NCBI RefSeq assembly: GCF_019799925.1
Contig: NZ_JABGCG010000004.1
Coordinates: 62,001-126,000 of the forward strand
Direction: 5' to 3'
DNA from: Blastococcus sp. CPCC 205250
GTDB taxonomy: Bacteria > Actinomycetota > Actinomycetes > Mycobacteriales > Geodermatophilaceae
Length of the DNA stretch: 64,000 bases
Of the stretch, positions 38,401 to 47,471 are shown piece after piece (the first letter of the stretch is position 1; each line of letters opens with the position of its first letter). Below the pieces are notes generated by a model. That model made no database searches. It was not told the origin of the DNA and saw nothing but the letters and a program-made list of their open reading frames with translations. Made by a program: the position numbers and the translations under genes.

Positions 38401-39201
38401 GTGCGGAACTCCGGGCTGCTCGACTGCATCGAGCAGTACCACGCCGTCGCGCCGCTGGCCGACGGGCGGATCGAGGCCGCGGGCGGGCTCGACGTCCCGG
38501 TCGTCGGGCCGACCTGGCCCTACCCGGCGCGGCCCCGGCCCGGTGGCGGGCCGGTGACCGTGGACGACGTCCGCGCGGCGGTGGCGCTGCAGGAGGACGC
38601 GGAGCTGCCCGTCGCGCTGGAGTGGATCTGGGAGCGCTCGGCCACGACGGCCTCCGCCGCCCGCGCCGCCGGGCTGACCGTGGAGTACATGCCGCTGCTG
38701 GTCCTCGACGACCCGGTGGAGCTGCTGCTGCCGCACGGCGTCCGGCTCTACCTCGTGGGCGCCGACGACCCGCAGCTGCCCCGCTACCAGCGGCTCGCCG
38801 AGCTGGCCTTCGCCACGCCCGGCCCCGCGGCCACCGGCGCCACCGCGGTGGAGGAGCGCGTCGAGGCCGGCCCCCGCACCGAGGTCCTGCGCGAGCGCAT
38901 CGCCACCGGCCGCACCGTGATGATGGTGGCCGTGGAGGACGGCGAGCCGGTGGCCGTGGGCTCGCACCACCCGCTCGACCTCGACGGCCGGGAGGTCAGC
39001 GAGATCACCGGGGTCGCCACGCTGCCGCGGCTGCGCGGCCGCGGTCTCGGGGCGGGCCTGACCTCGGCGCTGGCCGAGCACGCCCGCGAGACCGCCGACC
39101 TGGTGTTCCTCACCGCCGGGGACGACGACGTCGCCCGGGTCTACGAGCGCGTCGGCTTCGCCTGGGTGGGCACCACCGGCGTCGCCGACCGCCCGGCCTG
39201 A
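38401..39201 (+). CDS. GNAT family N-acetyltransferase
   Basis: 266 residues. The N-terminal half (about 1-120) is a divergent domain without clear motifs ([23 protein letters not shown]). The C-terminal GNAT fold has [14 protein letters not shown], then [28 protein letters not shown], with the acetyl-CoA loop RGRGLG, and [11 protein letters not shown] at the end. The acceptor is unknown. Its stop is 5 nt from the convergent gene's stop, and a 14-bp palindrome CCTGAGGCCTCAGG (39197-39210) covers both stops. Confidence 0.85.
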   Translation: MRNSGLLDCIEQYHAVAPLADGRIEAAGGLDVPVVGPTWPYPARPRPGGGPVTVDDVRAAVALQEDAELPVALEWIWERSATTASAARAAGLTVEYMPLLVLDDPVELLLPHGVRLYLVGADDPQLPRYQRLAELAFATPGPAATGATAVEERVEAGPRTEVLRERIATGRTVMMVAVEDGEPVAVGSHHPLDLDGREVSEITGVATLPRLRGRGLGAGLTSALAEHARETADLVFLTAGDDDVARVYERVGFAWVGTTGVADRPA

Positions 39202-39205
39202 GGCC

Positions 39206-39751
39206 TCAGGACTGCTCGTAGCTCCCGACGAGCACCGCGCGGGCCAGCGTGTGGCCGAACAGGTTGAACCCGTGGAAGGCCGGCGAGGCCTCGGCGGGCA
39301 CGCCCATGTCCTCGGTGTCCAGCGCGTGCACCACCACGAAGTAGCGGTGCGGGCCGTGCCCGGCCGGGGGAGCGGCGCCCACGTAGCCGGCGAACCCGGC
39401 GTCGTTGCGCAGCTGCCGCGCGCCCGCGGGCAGGCCGGCGCCGTCCTGGCTGCCGGCGCCCGACGGCAACGAGGTGACCGAGGCCGGGATCCCGGTCACC
39501 ACCCAGTGCCAGAAGCCGCTGACCGTGGGGGCGTCGGGGTCGAACACGGTGACGGCGAAACCACGGGTCTCCGCGGGGAAGCCCGACCACGACAGCTGCG
39601 GCGACCGGTCCTCGCCGCCGGCGCCCATGACGCCGCTCGCGTACGGCAGGGACAGCGGCCCGCCGTCGCGGACGTCGGTGCTCGTCACCTCGAAGGAGGG
39701 CACGGGTGGCAGGAAGTCGTACGGGCTGGGCGGCACGGGCCGGTCGGCCAT
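39206..39751 (-). CDS. YbhB/YbcL family Raf kinase inhibitor-like protein
   Basis: 181 residues of the PEBP fold. [46 protein letters not shown] (the DPDAP anion-binding motif), [21 protein letters not shown] and the end [11 protein letters not shown] match bacterial YbhB. There is no signal peptide, so it is cytoplasmic. Bacterial roles are poorly known. AGGAGAGG lies 6 nt before the ATG. It is a single gene. Confidence 0.92.
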   Translation of the reverse strand: MADRPVPPSPYDFLPPVPSFEVTSTDVRDGGPLSLPYASGVMGAGGEDRSPQLSWSGFPAETRGFAVTVFDPDAPTVSGFWHWVVTGIPASVTSLPSGAGSQDGAGLPAGARQLRNDAGFAGYVGAAPPAGHGPHRYFVVVHALDTEDMGVPAEASPAFHGFNLFGHTLARAVLVGSYEQS

Positions 39752-39856
39752 GGCGGTCCTCTCCTGGAAGGTGGGTGGGACGCGCGGGCGTCCCCGGCCG
39801 ACCCTAGGAGGCACCCGGCGGGAGCGCTCGACGCGCTGCCTGCCTGGTCGCGCCGG

Positions 39857-39862
39857 TAGCGT
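39857..39862 (+). promoter_or_regulatory. -10 hexamer TAGCGT, leaderless promoter
   Basis: TAGCGT ends 6 nt before the GTG of the beta-phosphoglucomutase gene; no Shine-Dalgarno is visible. Confidence 0.5.
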
Positions 39863-39868
39863 CGCAGC

Positions 39869-40597
39869 GTGCTCGGACTCCCGGACGGCATCAGGGCCTG
39901 CCTCTTCGACATGGACGGCGTCCTGACCAGGACCGCGACGGTCCACATGGCGGCGTGGAAGCGCACCTTCGACGGGTTCCTGCGCGCCCGCGACCCGCAG
40001 GCGGCCGAGTTCACGCAGGACGAGTACAACCGCTTCGTCGACGGCAAGCCCCGGGCCGACGGCGTCCGCGACTTCCTGGCCAGCCGCGGCATCACGCTGC
40101 CCGAGGGCTCGCCGGACGACGGCCCCGACGCCGAGACCGTGCACGGGGTGGGGCAGCGCAAGAACGTGCTGCTGCTGCGCGAGCTCGACGAGCACGGCGT
40201 CGAGGTCTACCCGGGGTCGGTCCGCTTCCTCGAGGCCGCGCGCGCCGCGGGCCTGGCCACCGCCGTGGTCACCGCGTCGGCCAACGGTGAGCAGGTCGTG
40301 GCCGCCGGGGGCTTCGGCGACCTCATCGACGCGCGGGTCGACGGCGTCGTCGCCGCCGCGGAGGGGCTGCGCGGCAAGCCGGCGCCGGACACCTTCCTCG
40401 CCGGCGCGCGGGCGCTGGGCGTGACGCCCGCGGAGGCCGTCGTGTTCGAGGACGCCCTGGCCGGCGTCGCCGCGGGGCGGGCGGGGGAGTTCGGGTACGT
40501 GGTGGGGGTGGACCGCGTCGGGCAGGCCGACGCGCTGCGGGAGAACGGCGCCGACGTCGTCGTCGAGGACCTGGCCGACCTGCTGGGGCCGAACTGA
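39869..40597 (+). CDS. pgmB: Beta-phosphoglucomutase-like HAD hydrolase
   Basis: 242 residues. HAD motif [11 protein letters not shown] (nucleophile Asp and acid/base Asp), a helical cap ([19 protein letters not shown]), motif II VVTASAN, motif III Lys in GKPAPDTFL and motif [15 protein letters not shown]. It interconverts beta-glucose 1-phosphate and glucose 6-phosphate. The next gene, 31 nt downstream, encodes a GH65 phosphorylase that would produce beta-glucose 1-phosphate, so the pair forms a disaccharide-to-glycolysis route. Confidence 0.9.
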   Translation: MLGLPDGIRACLFDMDGVLTRTATVHMAAWKRTFDGFLRARDPQAAEFTQDEYNRFVDGKPRADGVRDFLASRGITLPEGSPDDGPDAETVHGVGQRKNVLLLRELDEHGVEVYPGSVRFLEAARAAGLATAVVTASANGEQVVAAGGFGDLIDARVDGVVAAAEGLRGKPAPDTFLAGARALGVTPAEAVVFEDALAGVAAGRAGEFGYVVGVDRVGQADALRENGADVVVEDLADLLGPN

Positions 40598-40628
40598 CCG
40601 GCACGGGGACGACGACGGAGGAACAGGC

Positions 40629-42992
40629 GTGACAGAGGGCCGGGCGACCTTCCCCATCGAGCCGTGGTCACTGACCGAGATCGGTCTGGACCACGCGGCG
40701 CTGGGCACCCACGAGTCGGTGTTCGCACTGGCCAACGGGCACATCGGGATGCGCGGGTCGTTCGAGGAGGGCGAGCCCGTCGTCGTCCCGGGCACCTACC
40801 TCAACGGCTTCTTCGAGGAGCGGCCGCTGCCCTACGCCGAGGCCGGCTACGGGTTCCCCGAGCAGGGCCAGACGGTGGTCAACGTGACCGACGGCAAGCT
40901 GGTCCGGCTGCTGGTCGGTGACACCCCGCTCGACCTGGACTACGGCCACGTGGTCGACCACCGGCGCACCCTCGACCTGCGCCGCGGGGTGCTGCGCCGC
41001 ACGACCGAGTGGCGGTCGCCGGCCGGGCGCACCGTCACGGTCACCAGCACCCGGCTGGTGTCGCTGACCCGCCGCTCGATCGCCGCGATGGAGTACACGG
41101 TCGAGTGCACCGACGGCCGGGGGGACATCTACGTCGCGCTGCAGTCCGACCTGCTGGCCAACGAGCCGGTGGACAGCGGCTCGGAGGCCGACGACCCGCG
41201 GGCCGCGGCCGCGCTGCGCCACCCGCTGGTCAGCGAGCTCGCCGTCGGCCGCGGGCACCGGGCGGTGCTCGTGCACCGCACCTCGCGCAGCGGGCTGCGC
41301 ATGGCCGCCGGGATGGACCACGTGGTCGAGGTGCCCGACACCGCGACCGAGGACATGGAGGCGGGGGAGGACCTCGCCCGGTTCACCCTGGCTGCGCGGC
41401 TGCCGCAGGGCCGCGGACTCAAGCTGGTGAAGTACCTCGCCTACGGCTGGTCCTCCCGGCGCTCGGCCCCGGCGCTGCGCGACCAGGTGGAGGGCGCGCT
41501 CGCCACGGCGAAGCTGGCCGGCTTCGACCGGCTGCTGCGCGAGCAGAAGCAGGTGCTCGACGAGTACTGGGCGCAGGCCGACGTCGAGGTGGAGGGCGAC
41601 GACGAGCTGCAGCAGGCGGTGCGGGTCGGCATGTTCCACGTCCTGCAGGCCGGCCTGCGCGCCGAGCGCCAGCCCATCCCGGCCAAGGGCCTGACCGGCC
41701 CGGGCTACGACGGGCACACCTTCTGGGACACCGAGACCTACGTCCTGCCGGTCCTGACCTACACCGCCCCGCACGCCGCGCGCGACGCGCTGCGCTGGCG
41801 GCACTCGACGCTGGACCTGGCCCGGGCGCGGGCCCGCGAGCTCGGCCGGCGCGGGGCGGCGTTCCCGTGGCGGACCATCCGCGGGGAGGAGACCTCGGGG
41901 TACTGGCCGGCGGGGACGGCGGCCTTCCACATCAACGCCGACATCGCCGACGCCGTCGTCCGGTACTGGCACGCCACCGAGGACGAGGAGTTCGACCGGG
42001 ACTTCGGGGCGGAGCTGCTCGTGGAGACCGCCCGGCTGTGGGCGTCGCTCGGGCACTTCGACGACGAGGACGGCTTCCGCATCGACGGGGTCACCGGGCC
42101 CGACGAGTACACCGCCGTCGTGGACAACAACGTCTACACGAACCTCATGGCGCAGCGGAACCTGCGGGAGGCGGCCAAGGCCGTGGCCCGTCAGCCCGAC
42201 CTGGCCGGCCGGCTGGAGGTCACCGAGGACGAGGTGGCGTCCTGGGAGCGGGCCGCGCGGCTGATGCGGGTGCCGTTCGACTCCCGCCTGGGCGTGCACA
42301 TGCAGTCCGACGCCTTCACCCACCACGAGGAGTGGGACTTCGAGGGCACGCCGGCGTCCTGCTACCCGCTGCTCCTGCACTACCCGTACTTCGAGATCTA
42401 CCGCAAGCAGGTGATCAAGCAGGCCGACCTGGTGATGGCGCTGCACCTGCGCGGCGACGCCTTCACGCAGGAGGAGAAGGCCGCCGACTTCGCCTACTAC
42501 GAGGCGCGGACGGTGCGCGACTCCTCCCTGTCGGCGGCGCAGCAGGCGGTCGTCGCGGCCGAGACGGGGCACCTGGAGCTCGCCTACGACTACTGGGCCG
42601 AGGCCACGCTCACCGACGTGCAGAACCTGCACGGCAACTCCGGCCACGGCCTGCACATCGCCTCGATGGCCGGCGGCTGGACCGTCGCCGTCGCCGGGTT
42701 CGGCGGGATGCGCGACCACGACGGGCGCCTGCTGTTCGCCCCGCGGCTGCCTCCCCGGCTGACCCGCCTGCGGTTCCGCGTCGTCTACCAGGGCCGGATC
42801 CTCGAGGTGGAGATCCGCACCCAGGAGGCGGTCTACCGGCTGGTCGAGGGCGAGCCGCTGGACGTGCACCACCACGGCCGGCGGATCACCGTCGGGGACG
42901 CCGACGTCACCCTGGACATCCCGCCGGCTCCCGAGGTCACCCCGGTGCGCCAGCCGACCGGCGCGGCCCCCCGGCGGCGCGCCCGCGCCTGA
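40629..42992 (+). CDS. GH65 inverting disaccharide phosphorylase (maltose/trehalose/kojibiose type)
   Basis: 787 residues, full GH65 length. An N-terminal beta-sandwich (ETHESV-like [21 protein letters not shown]) is followed by a linker and an (alpha/alpha)6 barrel. [21 protein letters not shown] binds the substrate, and [19 protein letters not shown] contains the general-acid Glu. VIKQADLV is the phosphate-site lysine motif, and a C-terminal jelly-roll ends the protein. It splits an alpha-linked glucose disaccharide with phosphate to beta-glucose 1-phosphate. Motifs alone do not tell maltose from trehalose or kojibiose. GGAGGAA lies upstream of the GTG. A Pro/Arg-rich tail ends the protein. 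Confidence 0.92.
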   Translation: MTEGRATFPIEPWSLTEIGLDHAALGTHESVFALANGHIGMRGSFEEGEPVVVPGTYLNGFFEERPLPYAEAGYGFPEQGQTVVNVTDGKLVRLLVGDTPLDLDYGHVVDHRRTLDLRRGVLRRTTEWRSPAGRTVTVTSTRLVSLTRRSIAAMEYTVECTDGRGDIYVALQSDLLANEPVDSGSEADDPRAAAALRHPLVSELAVGRGHRAVLVHRTSRSGLRMAAGMDHVVEVPDTATEDMEAGEDLARFTLAARLPQGRGLKLVKYLAYGWSSRRSAPALRDQVEGALATAKLAGFDRLLREQKQVLDEYWAQADVEVEGDDELQQAVRVGMFHVLQAGLRAERQPIPAKGLTGPGYDGHTFWDTETYVLPVLTYTAPHAARDALRWRHSTLDLARARARELGRRGAAFPWRTIRGEETSGYWPAGTAAFHINADIADAVVRYWHATEDEEFDRDFGAELLVETARLWASLGHFDDEDGFRIDGVTGPDEYTAVVDNNVYTNLMAQRNLREAAKAVARQPDLAGRLEVTEDEVASWERAARLMRVPFDSRLGVHMQSDAFTHHEEWDFEGTPASCYPLLLHYPYFEIYRKQVIKQADLVMALHLRGDAFTQEEKAADFAYYEARTVRDSSLSAAQQAVVAAETGHLELAYDYWAEATLTDVQNLHGNSGHGLHIASMAGGWTVAVAGFGGMRDHDGRLLFAPRLPPRLTRLRFRVVYQGRILEVEIRTQEAVYRLVEGEPLDVHHHGRRITVGDADVTLDIPPAPEVTPVRQPTGAAPRRRARA

Positions 42993-43000
42993 CGGAAGGT

Positions 43001-43028
43001 CCCCTTCCCCGGGCCGCCGGGGGAGGGG
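43001..43028. terminator. Terminator, GH65 gene/M50-like gene
   Basis: CCCCTTCCCC (43001-43010) pairs with GGGGGAGGGG (43019-43028), one T-G pair, 8-nt loop, between convergent stops. Confidence 0.5.
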
Positions 43029-43032
43029 TCCC

Positions 43033-43737
43033 TCACGTCACCAGCCACCAGCCCCCGAGGCCCAGGCAGCCGAGGTCGACGGCGAGCAGGACGCCCACCC
43101 ACACCAGCGCAGGCAGGCCGGTGAGGCGGGCGAGCTGGTCGGCGTCGGAGTCCCGGGCCGCGCGCCGCCGCCGGGCGCGCTGCAGCTCCACGACGGCCTT
43201 GGGAGCGGCCAGCAGCAGGAACCAGGTCAGCGCCGCGGCGAACACGGCCTGCCCGGTCGGGGGCAGCCACCAGGTCGCCGCGAACACCGCGGCGGCGGTG
43301 GCCAGGACCGACCACAGGCCGTACCAGTTGCGGATCTGCACCAGCAGCAGCGCGAGCAGGCCCAGCAGTGCCCACAGCAGCCCGACCGCGTGCCCGGCGG
43401 CCAGCAGCGCCGCCGCGCCGAGGCCGAACAGACCCGGCCCGGTGTAGCCGGCGGCGCAGGTCGCCACCATGCCCGGTCCGGTCGGGCGGCCGGCGGAGAC
43501 GGTCAGCCCCGAGGTGTCCGAGTGGAGCCGGATGCCGGCGAGCCGCCGTCCCGCGGCGAGCGCCACGAGCCCGTGCGCACCCTCGTGGGCGATCGTCACC
43601 ACGCCGCGCGCGGGCCGCCAGAGGGCGGGGGAGAGGACGACGACCAGGGCGGCCGCGGCGGCGGCCAGGACCCACTCGACGGGGAGGTCGGCCACCGGGG
43701 TGGTGACGCGGGCCCAGAACCGGCCGAGGGCCTCCAC
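43033..43737 (-). CDS. M50-like membrane metallopeptidase
   Basis: 234 residues, about six hydrophobic segments. After the first helix comes VVTIAHEGAHGLVALAAGRR with the zinc motif HEGAH (HExxH) at about residues 51-55, and a Gly-rich strand SDTSGLTVSAGRP like M50B (peptidase M50B-like, DUF-type) proteins. The second M50 motif (NPxPxxxLDG) is not evident; IRNWYGLWSV occupies a similar place. Possible intramembrane protease, unproven. GGAGGA lies just upstream of the GTG. Copy B of the repeated element is 70-100 bp upstream, pointing at this gene. Confidence 0.8.
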   Translation of the reverse strand: MEALGRFWARVTTPVADLPVEWVLAAAAAALVVVLSPALWRPARGVVTIAHEGAHGLVALAAGRRLAGIRLHSDTSGLTVSAGRPTGPGMVATCAAGYTGPGLFGLGAAALLAAGHAVGLLWALLGLLALLLVQIRNWYGLWSVLATAAAVFAATWWLPPTGQAVFAAALTWFLLLAAPKAVVELQRARRRRAARDSDADQLARLTGLPALVWVGVLLAVDLGCLGLGGWWLVT

Positions 43738-43806
43738 GCTCGGTCCTCCTCCGGGTCGCTCGTCGCCGTCCGGGTCAGGGTCGCAGACGAACCCGGCAGT
43801 CAGCTG

Positions 43807-43836
43807 GGAACTCGACCGTTATCCCCAACAACCTCG
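43807..43836 (-). repeat. Copy B of the 30-bp TGTTGGGGATAACGGT element
   Basis: Matches copy C (60311-60340) at 28 of 30 positions. On the minus strand it reads GAGGTTGTTGGGGATAACGG and then TCGAGTTCC, 70 bp before the M50-like gene. TCGAGT occupies the place of the TAGAGT -10 hexamer in copy C. Confidence 0.8.
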
Positions 43837-43983
43837 CTCAACGAGCGGCGACAGGAAGACCGGCAGCGACACCGGGGGGTCCTCGGCTCCGGCAGGGCAC
43901 GACGGGTCCGCTTCCCGCGCTGGGGCGCCGTCTGGACGGTGGCGGGCGGGTCCCTCGACGGTTAGTCGCTCGACCGGGCTCCG

Positions 43984-44655
43984 GTGACCGGCCAGGCTGC
44001 GGGGGTGGAGATCGTCGGCACGCTGCCCGCCTTCCTGGGTGCCGTGCTGCTCATCGCCGCCTCACCCGGCCCGGCCATGGCGCTGATCGTCCGTCGGGCG
44101 GCACTGCGGGGGCTGCGCGGCGCCGTGCCCACCGTGCTGGGCGTCGAGGCCGGGCTGTTCGTCTGGGCGCTGCTGGCCGGGGCCGGCCTCGCCGCGCTGG
44201 TCGCCGCCTCGGAGGTGGCGTACCTGGTGCTGCGGATCACCGGCGCCGCCGTGCTCCTCTACCTGGGCGGACGGGCGCTGCTGGGCGTGTGGCGGGAGCG
44301 GCGGACCGGCGTCCTCCCCGCCGACGTGACGGCGCCGGGGGAGACGCCGCGCCACGGCTGGTGGACGGCGTTCGGGGAGGGCGTCGTCGTGCAGCTGGCC
44401 AACCCGAAGCTCGCCGTGTTCATGGTGGCCTTCTACCCGCAGTTCGTCCCCGTGACGGGCTCCCCGTTCGCGGCCACGATGGTGCTGGCGACGCTGCAGG
44501 TGACGGTGGAGATCGGCCTGTACCTGGGGCTGGCCGCCGGGGTGGCACGCGCGGGGGAGTGGTTCCGCCGGCCGCGGATCCGTCGCCGGCTGGAGGCGGT
44601 GAGCGGGACGGTGCTGGTCGCCCTGGGTCTGCGGGTAGCCGCCTCCGGCCGCTGA
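43984..44655 (+). CDS. LysE/RhtB family amino-acid exporter
   Basis: 223 residues, six membrane helices. FLGAVLLIAASPGPAMALIVRRAALRGLRGA is the N-terminal LysE signature (SPGPA). FGEGVVVQLANPKLAVFMVAFYPQFV is the conserved NPK segment in the middle. It exports amino acids or homoserine-lactone-like compounds by proton antiport. The start GTG at 43984 has no clear Shine-Dalgarno; 44005 is an alternative. It is convergent with the TIGR03086 gene, 4 nt between stops. Confidence 0.9.
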   Translation: MTGQAAGVEIVGTLPAFLGAVLLIAASPGPAMALIVRRAALRGLRGAVPTVLGVEAGLFVWALLAGAGLAALVAASEVAYLVLRITGAAVLLYLGGRALLGVWRERRTGVLPADVTAPGETPRHGWWTAFGEGVVVQLANPKLAVFMVAFYPQFVPVTGSPFAATMVLATLQVTVEIGLYLGLAAGVARAGEWFRRPRIRRRLEAVSGTVLVALGLRVAASGR

Positions 44656-44659
44656 ACCG

Positions 44660-45262
44660 TCAGGGGCGCCAGTGCGGATCGCGCCCGGACAGCCGCAGCG
44701 CGCGCTCGAGCGGTGGCAAGCCGTCATCCACCGGGAGGGAGTCGGCGAAGCCCGCGTACTCCCGGAACATCTCGGCGTACTGGTCGACGACCGCGAGCAC
44801 GGCCGCGGCGGTCTCGTCCCCGACCTCGACCACCTGGCCGGTGGCGGCGGCGACGTCCCAGCCGTGCAGCACCAGCTCGGCGAGGTTCATCCTCGCGATC
44901 TCCGCGGCGGGCATGGTCGACCCGCCGCCGAAGTCGACGTCGCCCTGCCAGGCGGCCGGGTCGCGCCACGCGGCCAGGGCGCGGTCGAGCTGCTCGGCGT
45001 AGCGCTGCGGCCAGTCGGGCTCGGCGGCGAAGTCCCGGGCGACGAGCTCCTCGGGGAGGTCGGTGCGGCGCGCCCGTTGCTCGAGGCCGTGGCCGGTGTA
45101 GAGGACCCAGTGGTCGACCAGCGTGCGCAGGTCCCAGTCGGTGGTCGGGGTGGGGGCGTCCAGCGGCGTCCCGGCCGCGCCGCGGGCGACGGCGGCGGCC
45201 GCGCGGGCGGCGTCGGCGAGGCAGGGGTACAGGGCGGGCAGCGTCGTGATCGGGGGAGTCAT
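44660..45262 (-). CDS. TIGR03086 family metal-binding protein (mycothiol-dependent MDMPI-like)
   Basis: 200 residues of the DinB/maleylpyruvate-isomerase fold. TDWDLRTLVDHWVLYTGHGL gives the first ligand His and MNLAELVLHGWDVAAATGQ the other conserved helix, together making a metal-binding four-helix bundle. Related actinobacterial enzymes use mycothiol as cofactor. The substrate is unknown. It lies just downstream of, and probably in one unit with, the AraC gene on the same strand. Confidence 0.85.
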   Translation of the reverse strand: MTPPITTLPALYPCLADAARAAAAVARGAAGTPLDAPTPTTDWDLRTLVDHWVLYTGHGLEQRARRTDLPEELVARDFAAEPDWPQRYAEQLDRALAAWRDPAAWQGDVDFGGGSTMPAAEIARMNLAELVLHGWDVAAATGQVVEVGDETAAAVLAVVDQYAEMFREYAGFADSLPVDDGLPPLERALRLSGRDPHWRP

Positions 45263-45314
45263 ACCGCCATGCTCGGGGCGGACCGCGCCCGCGGTCTTGC
45301 AGAAACGCGACGGG

Positions 45315-46103
45315 TCAGCGGGCCGTCCGTGCGTAGCGCGCCGGCGGGGTGCCGACGGCGGCGGTGAAGTCGCGGACCAGATGCGCCTGGTCGGTGTACC
45401 CCAGGTCGGCGGCGACCGCGGCCCAGTCGACGTCCCCGGCCAGCGCCCGCTCGGCGGCCTCGCGCAGCCGCGCCATGCGGATGACCTGCTTGACCGGCAG
45501 GCCCACGGAGTCGGCGAACGCCCGCTGCAGCCAGCGCACGGAGCGGCCGCAGCGCTCGGCGAGCTGGTCGACCCGGGTGAGGCTGCGGTCCTGCTCGACC
45601 AGTCCGACGGCGGTGTCGAGCTCCGCCTGCTCCGCGGTGCGGTGCCGGGGGAGGCCGCGCAGCCACTCCTCGATCAGCGGCCGCGCGGCGGCGAGGTCCG
45701 CCGTGTCGCGGATGAGGTCGACGACGCCCTCGTCCAGGGGCAGCAGGTCGCCGGCCGGGAGCACGAGGTCGCGCAGCGCGGACAGGGGCCGGTCGACGAG
45801 GGAGCGGAAGGCGGCCGGCCGGAAGCGGACCGCCGGGACGGCGACCCGGCCGGTGAGCCGGCGCCGGTAGGTGCCCGACACCGGGCCGGTGACCCAGGCG
45901 CCGTCCGGCTCGAACGACACGTTCACCGCCGGATAGGAGAGCACCAGCGACTCGTGCACCCGGCCGGCCGGCAGGTCCCACGCGACGCGCCAGTGCACCG
46001 CGACGAGGTCGGCGAGATCGGCTGAGGGCTCCAAGCGGTCGAGGGCGAAGACCTCGGGGATCGCCGCGGGGCGGAGGATGCCCCGCGTCCCGCCCTCGCC
46101 CAC
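45315..46103 (-). CDS. AraC-family transcriptional regulator
   Basis: 262 residues. The N-terminal domain (LADLVAVHWRVAWDLPAGRV, YPAVNVSFEPDGAWVTGP) resembles the DUF6597 sensing region. The C-terminal double HTH spans about 160-255, with LTRVDQLAERCGRSVRWLQR, VDWAAVAADLGYTDQAHLVRDF and GTPPARY. TAACGT 7 nt before the GTG fits a leaderless start. Target genes are likely the adjacent TIGR03086 and VOC genes. Confidence 0.9.
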   Translation of the reverse strand: MGEGGTRGILRPAAIPEVFALDRLEPSADLADLVAVHWRVAWDLPAGRVHESLVLSYPAVNVSFEPDGAWVTGPVSGTYRRRLTGRVAVPAVRFRPAAFRSLVDRPLSALRDLVLPAGDLLPLDEGVVDLIRDTADLAAARPLIEEWLRGLPRHRTAEQAELDTAVGLVEQDRSLTRVDQLAERCGRSVRWLQRAFADSVGLPVKQVIRMARLREAAERALAGDVDWAAVAADLGYTDQAHLVRDFTAAVGTPPARYARTAR

Positions 46104-46110
46104 GGTCCCG

Positions 46111-46116
46111 ACGTTA
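46111..46116 (-). promoter_or_regulatory. -10 hexamer TAACGT, leaderless promoter of araC-like gene
   Basis: On the minus strand TAACGT ends 7 nt before the GTG at 46103; it overlaps the stop of the upstream VOC gene. Confidence 0.45.
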
Positions 46117-46479
46117 CGGCTCGCGGGTCGTCGTGAGGTTGAGCGCGTTCCCGTCGGGGTCGCGGACGTGGGCGACGCGCTGCCCCCACGGCATGTCGTT
46201 CGGCGGTCCCTGGACGGCGCCCCCGAGCTCCTCGACGCGGGGGAGGACGGCGTCGACGTCGGCCACCTCGATCCCCAGCAGCACCCGGCCGGCGTCGGAG
46301 GGGGCGTCGTCCGCGGCGACGATCCCGAGGTCGGAGTCTCCGATCCGCAGGCCCTGGTAGAAGACCGGGCCCTCCGGGGGCTGCCGGTCGGTGAGCTCGG
46401 CGCCGGCCACGCCGACGTAGAAGCGGAGCAGGCGGTCGACGTCCCGGGTGATCAGGATCGGCTGGACGGTGCTGGGCAC
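46114..46479 (-). CDS. VOC (glyoxalase-like) family protein
   Basis: 121 residues. PILITRDVDRLLRFYVGVAGAEL and VFYQGLRIGDSDLGIV form the first half; VDAVLPRVEELGGAVQGPP and RVAHVRDPDGNALNL the second. GGAGGAG lies 6 nt before the GTG at 46479. The substrate is unknown. Same strand as the AraC gene, 10 nt apart. Confidence 0.88.
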   Translation of the reverse strand: MPSTVQPILITRDVDRLLRFYVGVAGAELTDRQPPEGPVFYQGLRIGDSDLGIVAADDAPSDAGRVLLGIEVADVDAVLPRVEELGGAVQGPPNDMPWGQRVAHVRDPDGNALNLTTTREP

Positions 46480-46553
46480 GGGTCTCCTCCACGGATCGGT
46501 CCTGCGGGTCCAGACCGTCGCCCGCGCCGGAACTCGTCGCTCGCCTCCTTGTG

Positions 46554-46568
46554 CAACTGGTGGTTGCG
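46554..46568. promoter_or_regulatory. Operator 1, GCAAC-N5-GTTGC
   Basis: Perfect 5-bp arms around TGGTG, overlapping the -35 of the SRPBCC-arsR operon. Outer bases TG/CA extend the symmetry. Confidence 0.75.
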
Positions 46569-46593
46569 CAATGGTCGAGACGGCTCTACGGTC
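46565..46593 (+). promoter_or_regulatory. Promoter of the SRPBCC-arsR-SRPBCC operon
   Basis: TTGCGC (46565-46570), 17-bp spacer, TACGGT (46588-46593). Operator 1 covers the -35 and operator 2 lies just after the expected start, a layout that favours repression. Confidence 0.6.
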
Positions 46594-46598
46594 ATACG

Positions 46599-46613
46599 CA
46601 ACCAATCGTTGCG
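46599..46613. promoter_or_regulatory. Operator 2, GCAAC-N5-GTTGC
   Basis: GCAACCAATCGTTGC, same arms and spacing as operator 1, centre-to-centre distance 45 bp (about four helical turns). Ends 13 bp before the first ATG. Confidence 0.75.
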
Positions 46614-46626
46614 GAAAGGCGAGGAC

Positions 46627-47088
46627 ATGGAACTCGGGACGATCGAGCGGGAACTGCACATCGACGCCGCGCCGGAGGTGGTGTTCGACGTGGTGAGCAG
46701 CCCGAAGCACCTACGGGAGTGGTGGCCCGACGAGGCGCAGTACCCGGCGGTGCCCGGGGGAGAGGGCCGGATCTGCTTCGGCGACCCGGACGACGGCGGC
46801 ACCTGGGTGCAGTTCACGGTCGTCGACGCCGTGCCGCACCGGCTGTTCTCCTTCCGGTGGACGCACGCGGAGGGGGAGTCCGCCGCTGCGGGCAACTCCT
46901 TCCTGGTCGTCTTCGAGCTCGAGCCCGACGGCACGGGGACCCGGCTGCGGATGACCGAGAGCGGCTTCCGCGAGCGCGGCTGGGACGAGGCGACCGTCGC
47001 CGCGCACCACGCCGACCACGTCACCGGCTGGGACCACTACCTGCCGCGGTTGCCCGCGTACGCCGCGGAGGTCGGGGCGAACGCATGA
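46627..47088 (+). CDS. SRPBCC (AHSA1-like) domain protein
   Basis: 153 residues. IERELHIDAAPEVVFDVVSSP, HLREWW and LFSFRWTHAEGES are the AHSA1/activator-of-Hsp90-like signatures. The C-terminus GWDEATVAAHHADHVTGWDHYLPRL is the long helix closing the pocket. First gene of a three-gene operon; it overlaps arsR by 4 nt (ATGA). Such proteins paired with ArsR repressors probably bind small hydrophobic ligands; the compound is unknown. Confidence 0.88.
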   Translation: MELGTIERELHIDAAPEVVFDVVSSPKHLREWWPDEAQYPAVPGGEGRICFGDPDDGGTWVQFTVVDAVPHRLFSFRWTHAEGESAAAGNSFLVVFELEPDGTGTRLRMTESGFRERGWDEATVAAHHADHVTGWDHYLPRLPAYAAEVGANA

Positions 47089-47471
47089 GCGCCGTCCTCG
47101 ACGACCGGGTGGACGACGACCTGTGGTCGGCCATCGGCGACCCGACCCGGCGCCGGATGCTCGACCTGCTGCTCAGCGAGGGCAGCGGGACGGCGACGAG
47201 CCTCAGCGACCGACTGCCGGTCACCCGTCAGGCGGTCGCCAAGCACCTCGTCGTCCTCGATCGCGTCGGCCTCGTGCACGCCACCACGGCCGGCCGCGAG
47301 AGGCAGTTCCGGGTGGACCAGGCGCAGCTGTCCCGCGCCGTCGCCCAGCTCACCGCAGTGGGCGCGACCTGGGATGCCCGCCTGCAGCGGATCAAGCGGA
47401 TCGCCGAGGCCATCGAGCGCAGCGGCGAGGACCGGACCCAGAAGGACCGAGAGAGGGGATCAGGGAGATGA
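47085..47471 (+). CDS. ArsR-family transcriptional repressor (SRPBCC-associated)
   Basis: 128 residues. The winged helix reads LWSAIGDPTRRRMLDLLLSE, TATSLSDRLPVTRQAVAKHLVVLDRVGLV and GRERQFRVD. There are no metal-site cysteines (no ELCVCDL motif), so it is a non-metal ArsR type. It lies between two SRPBCC genes with ATGA overlaps on both sides. The matching operators upstream suggest autoregulation. Confidence 0.92.
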   Translation: MSAVLDDRVDDDLWSAIGDPTRRRMLDLLLSEGSGTATSLSDRLPVTRQAVAKHLVVLDRVGLVHATTAGRERQFRVDQAQLSRAVAQLTAVGATWDARLQRIKRIAEAIERSGEDRTQKDRERGSGR

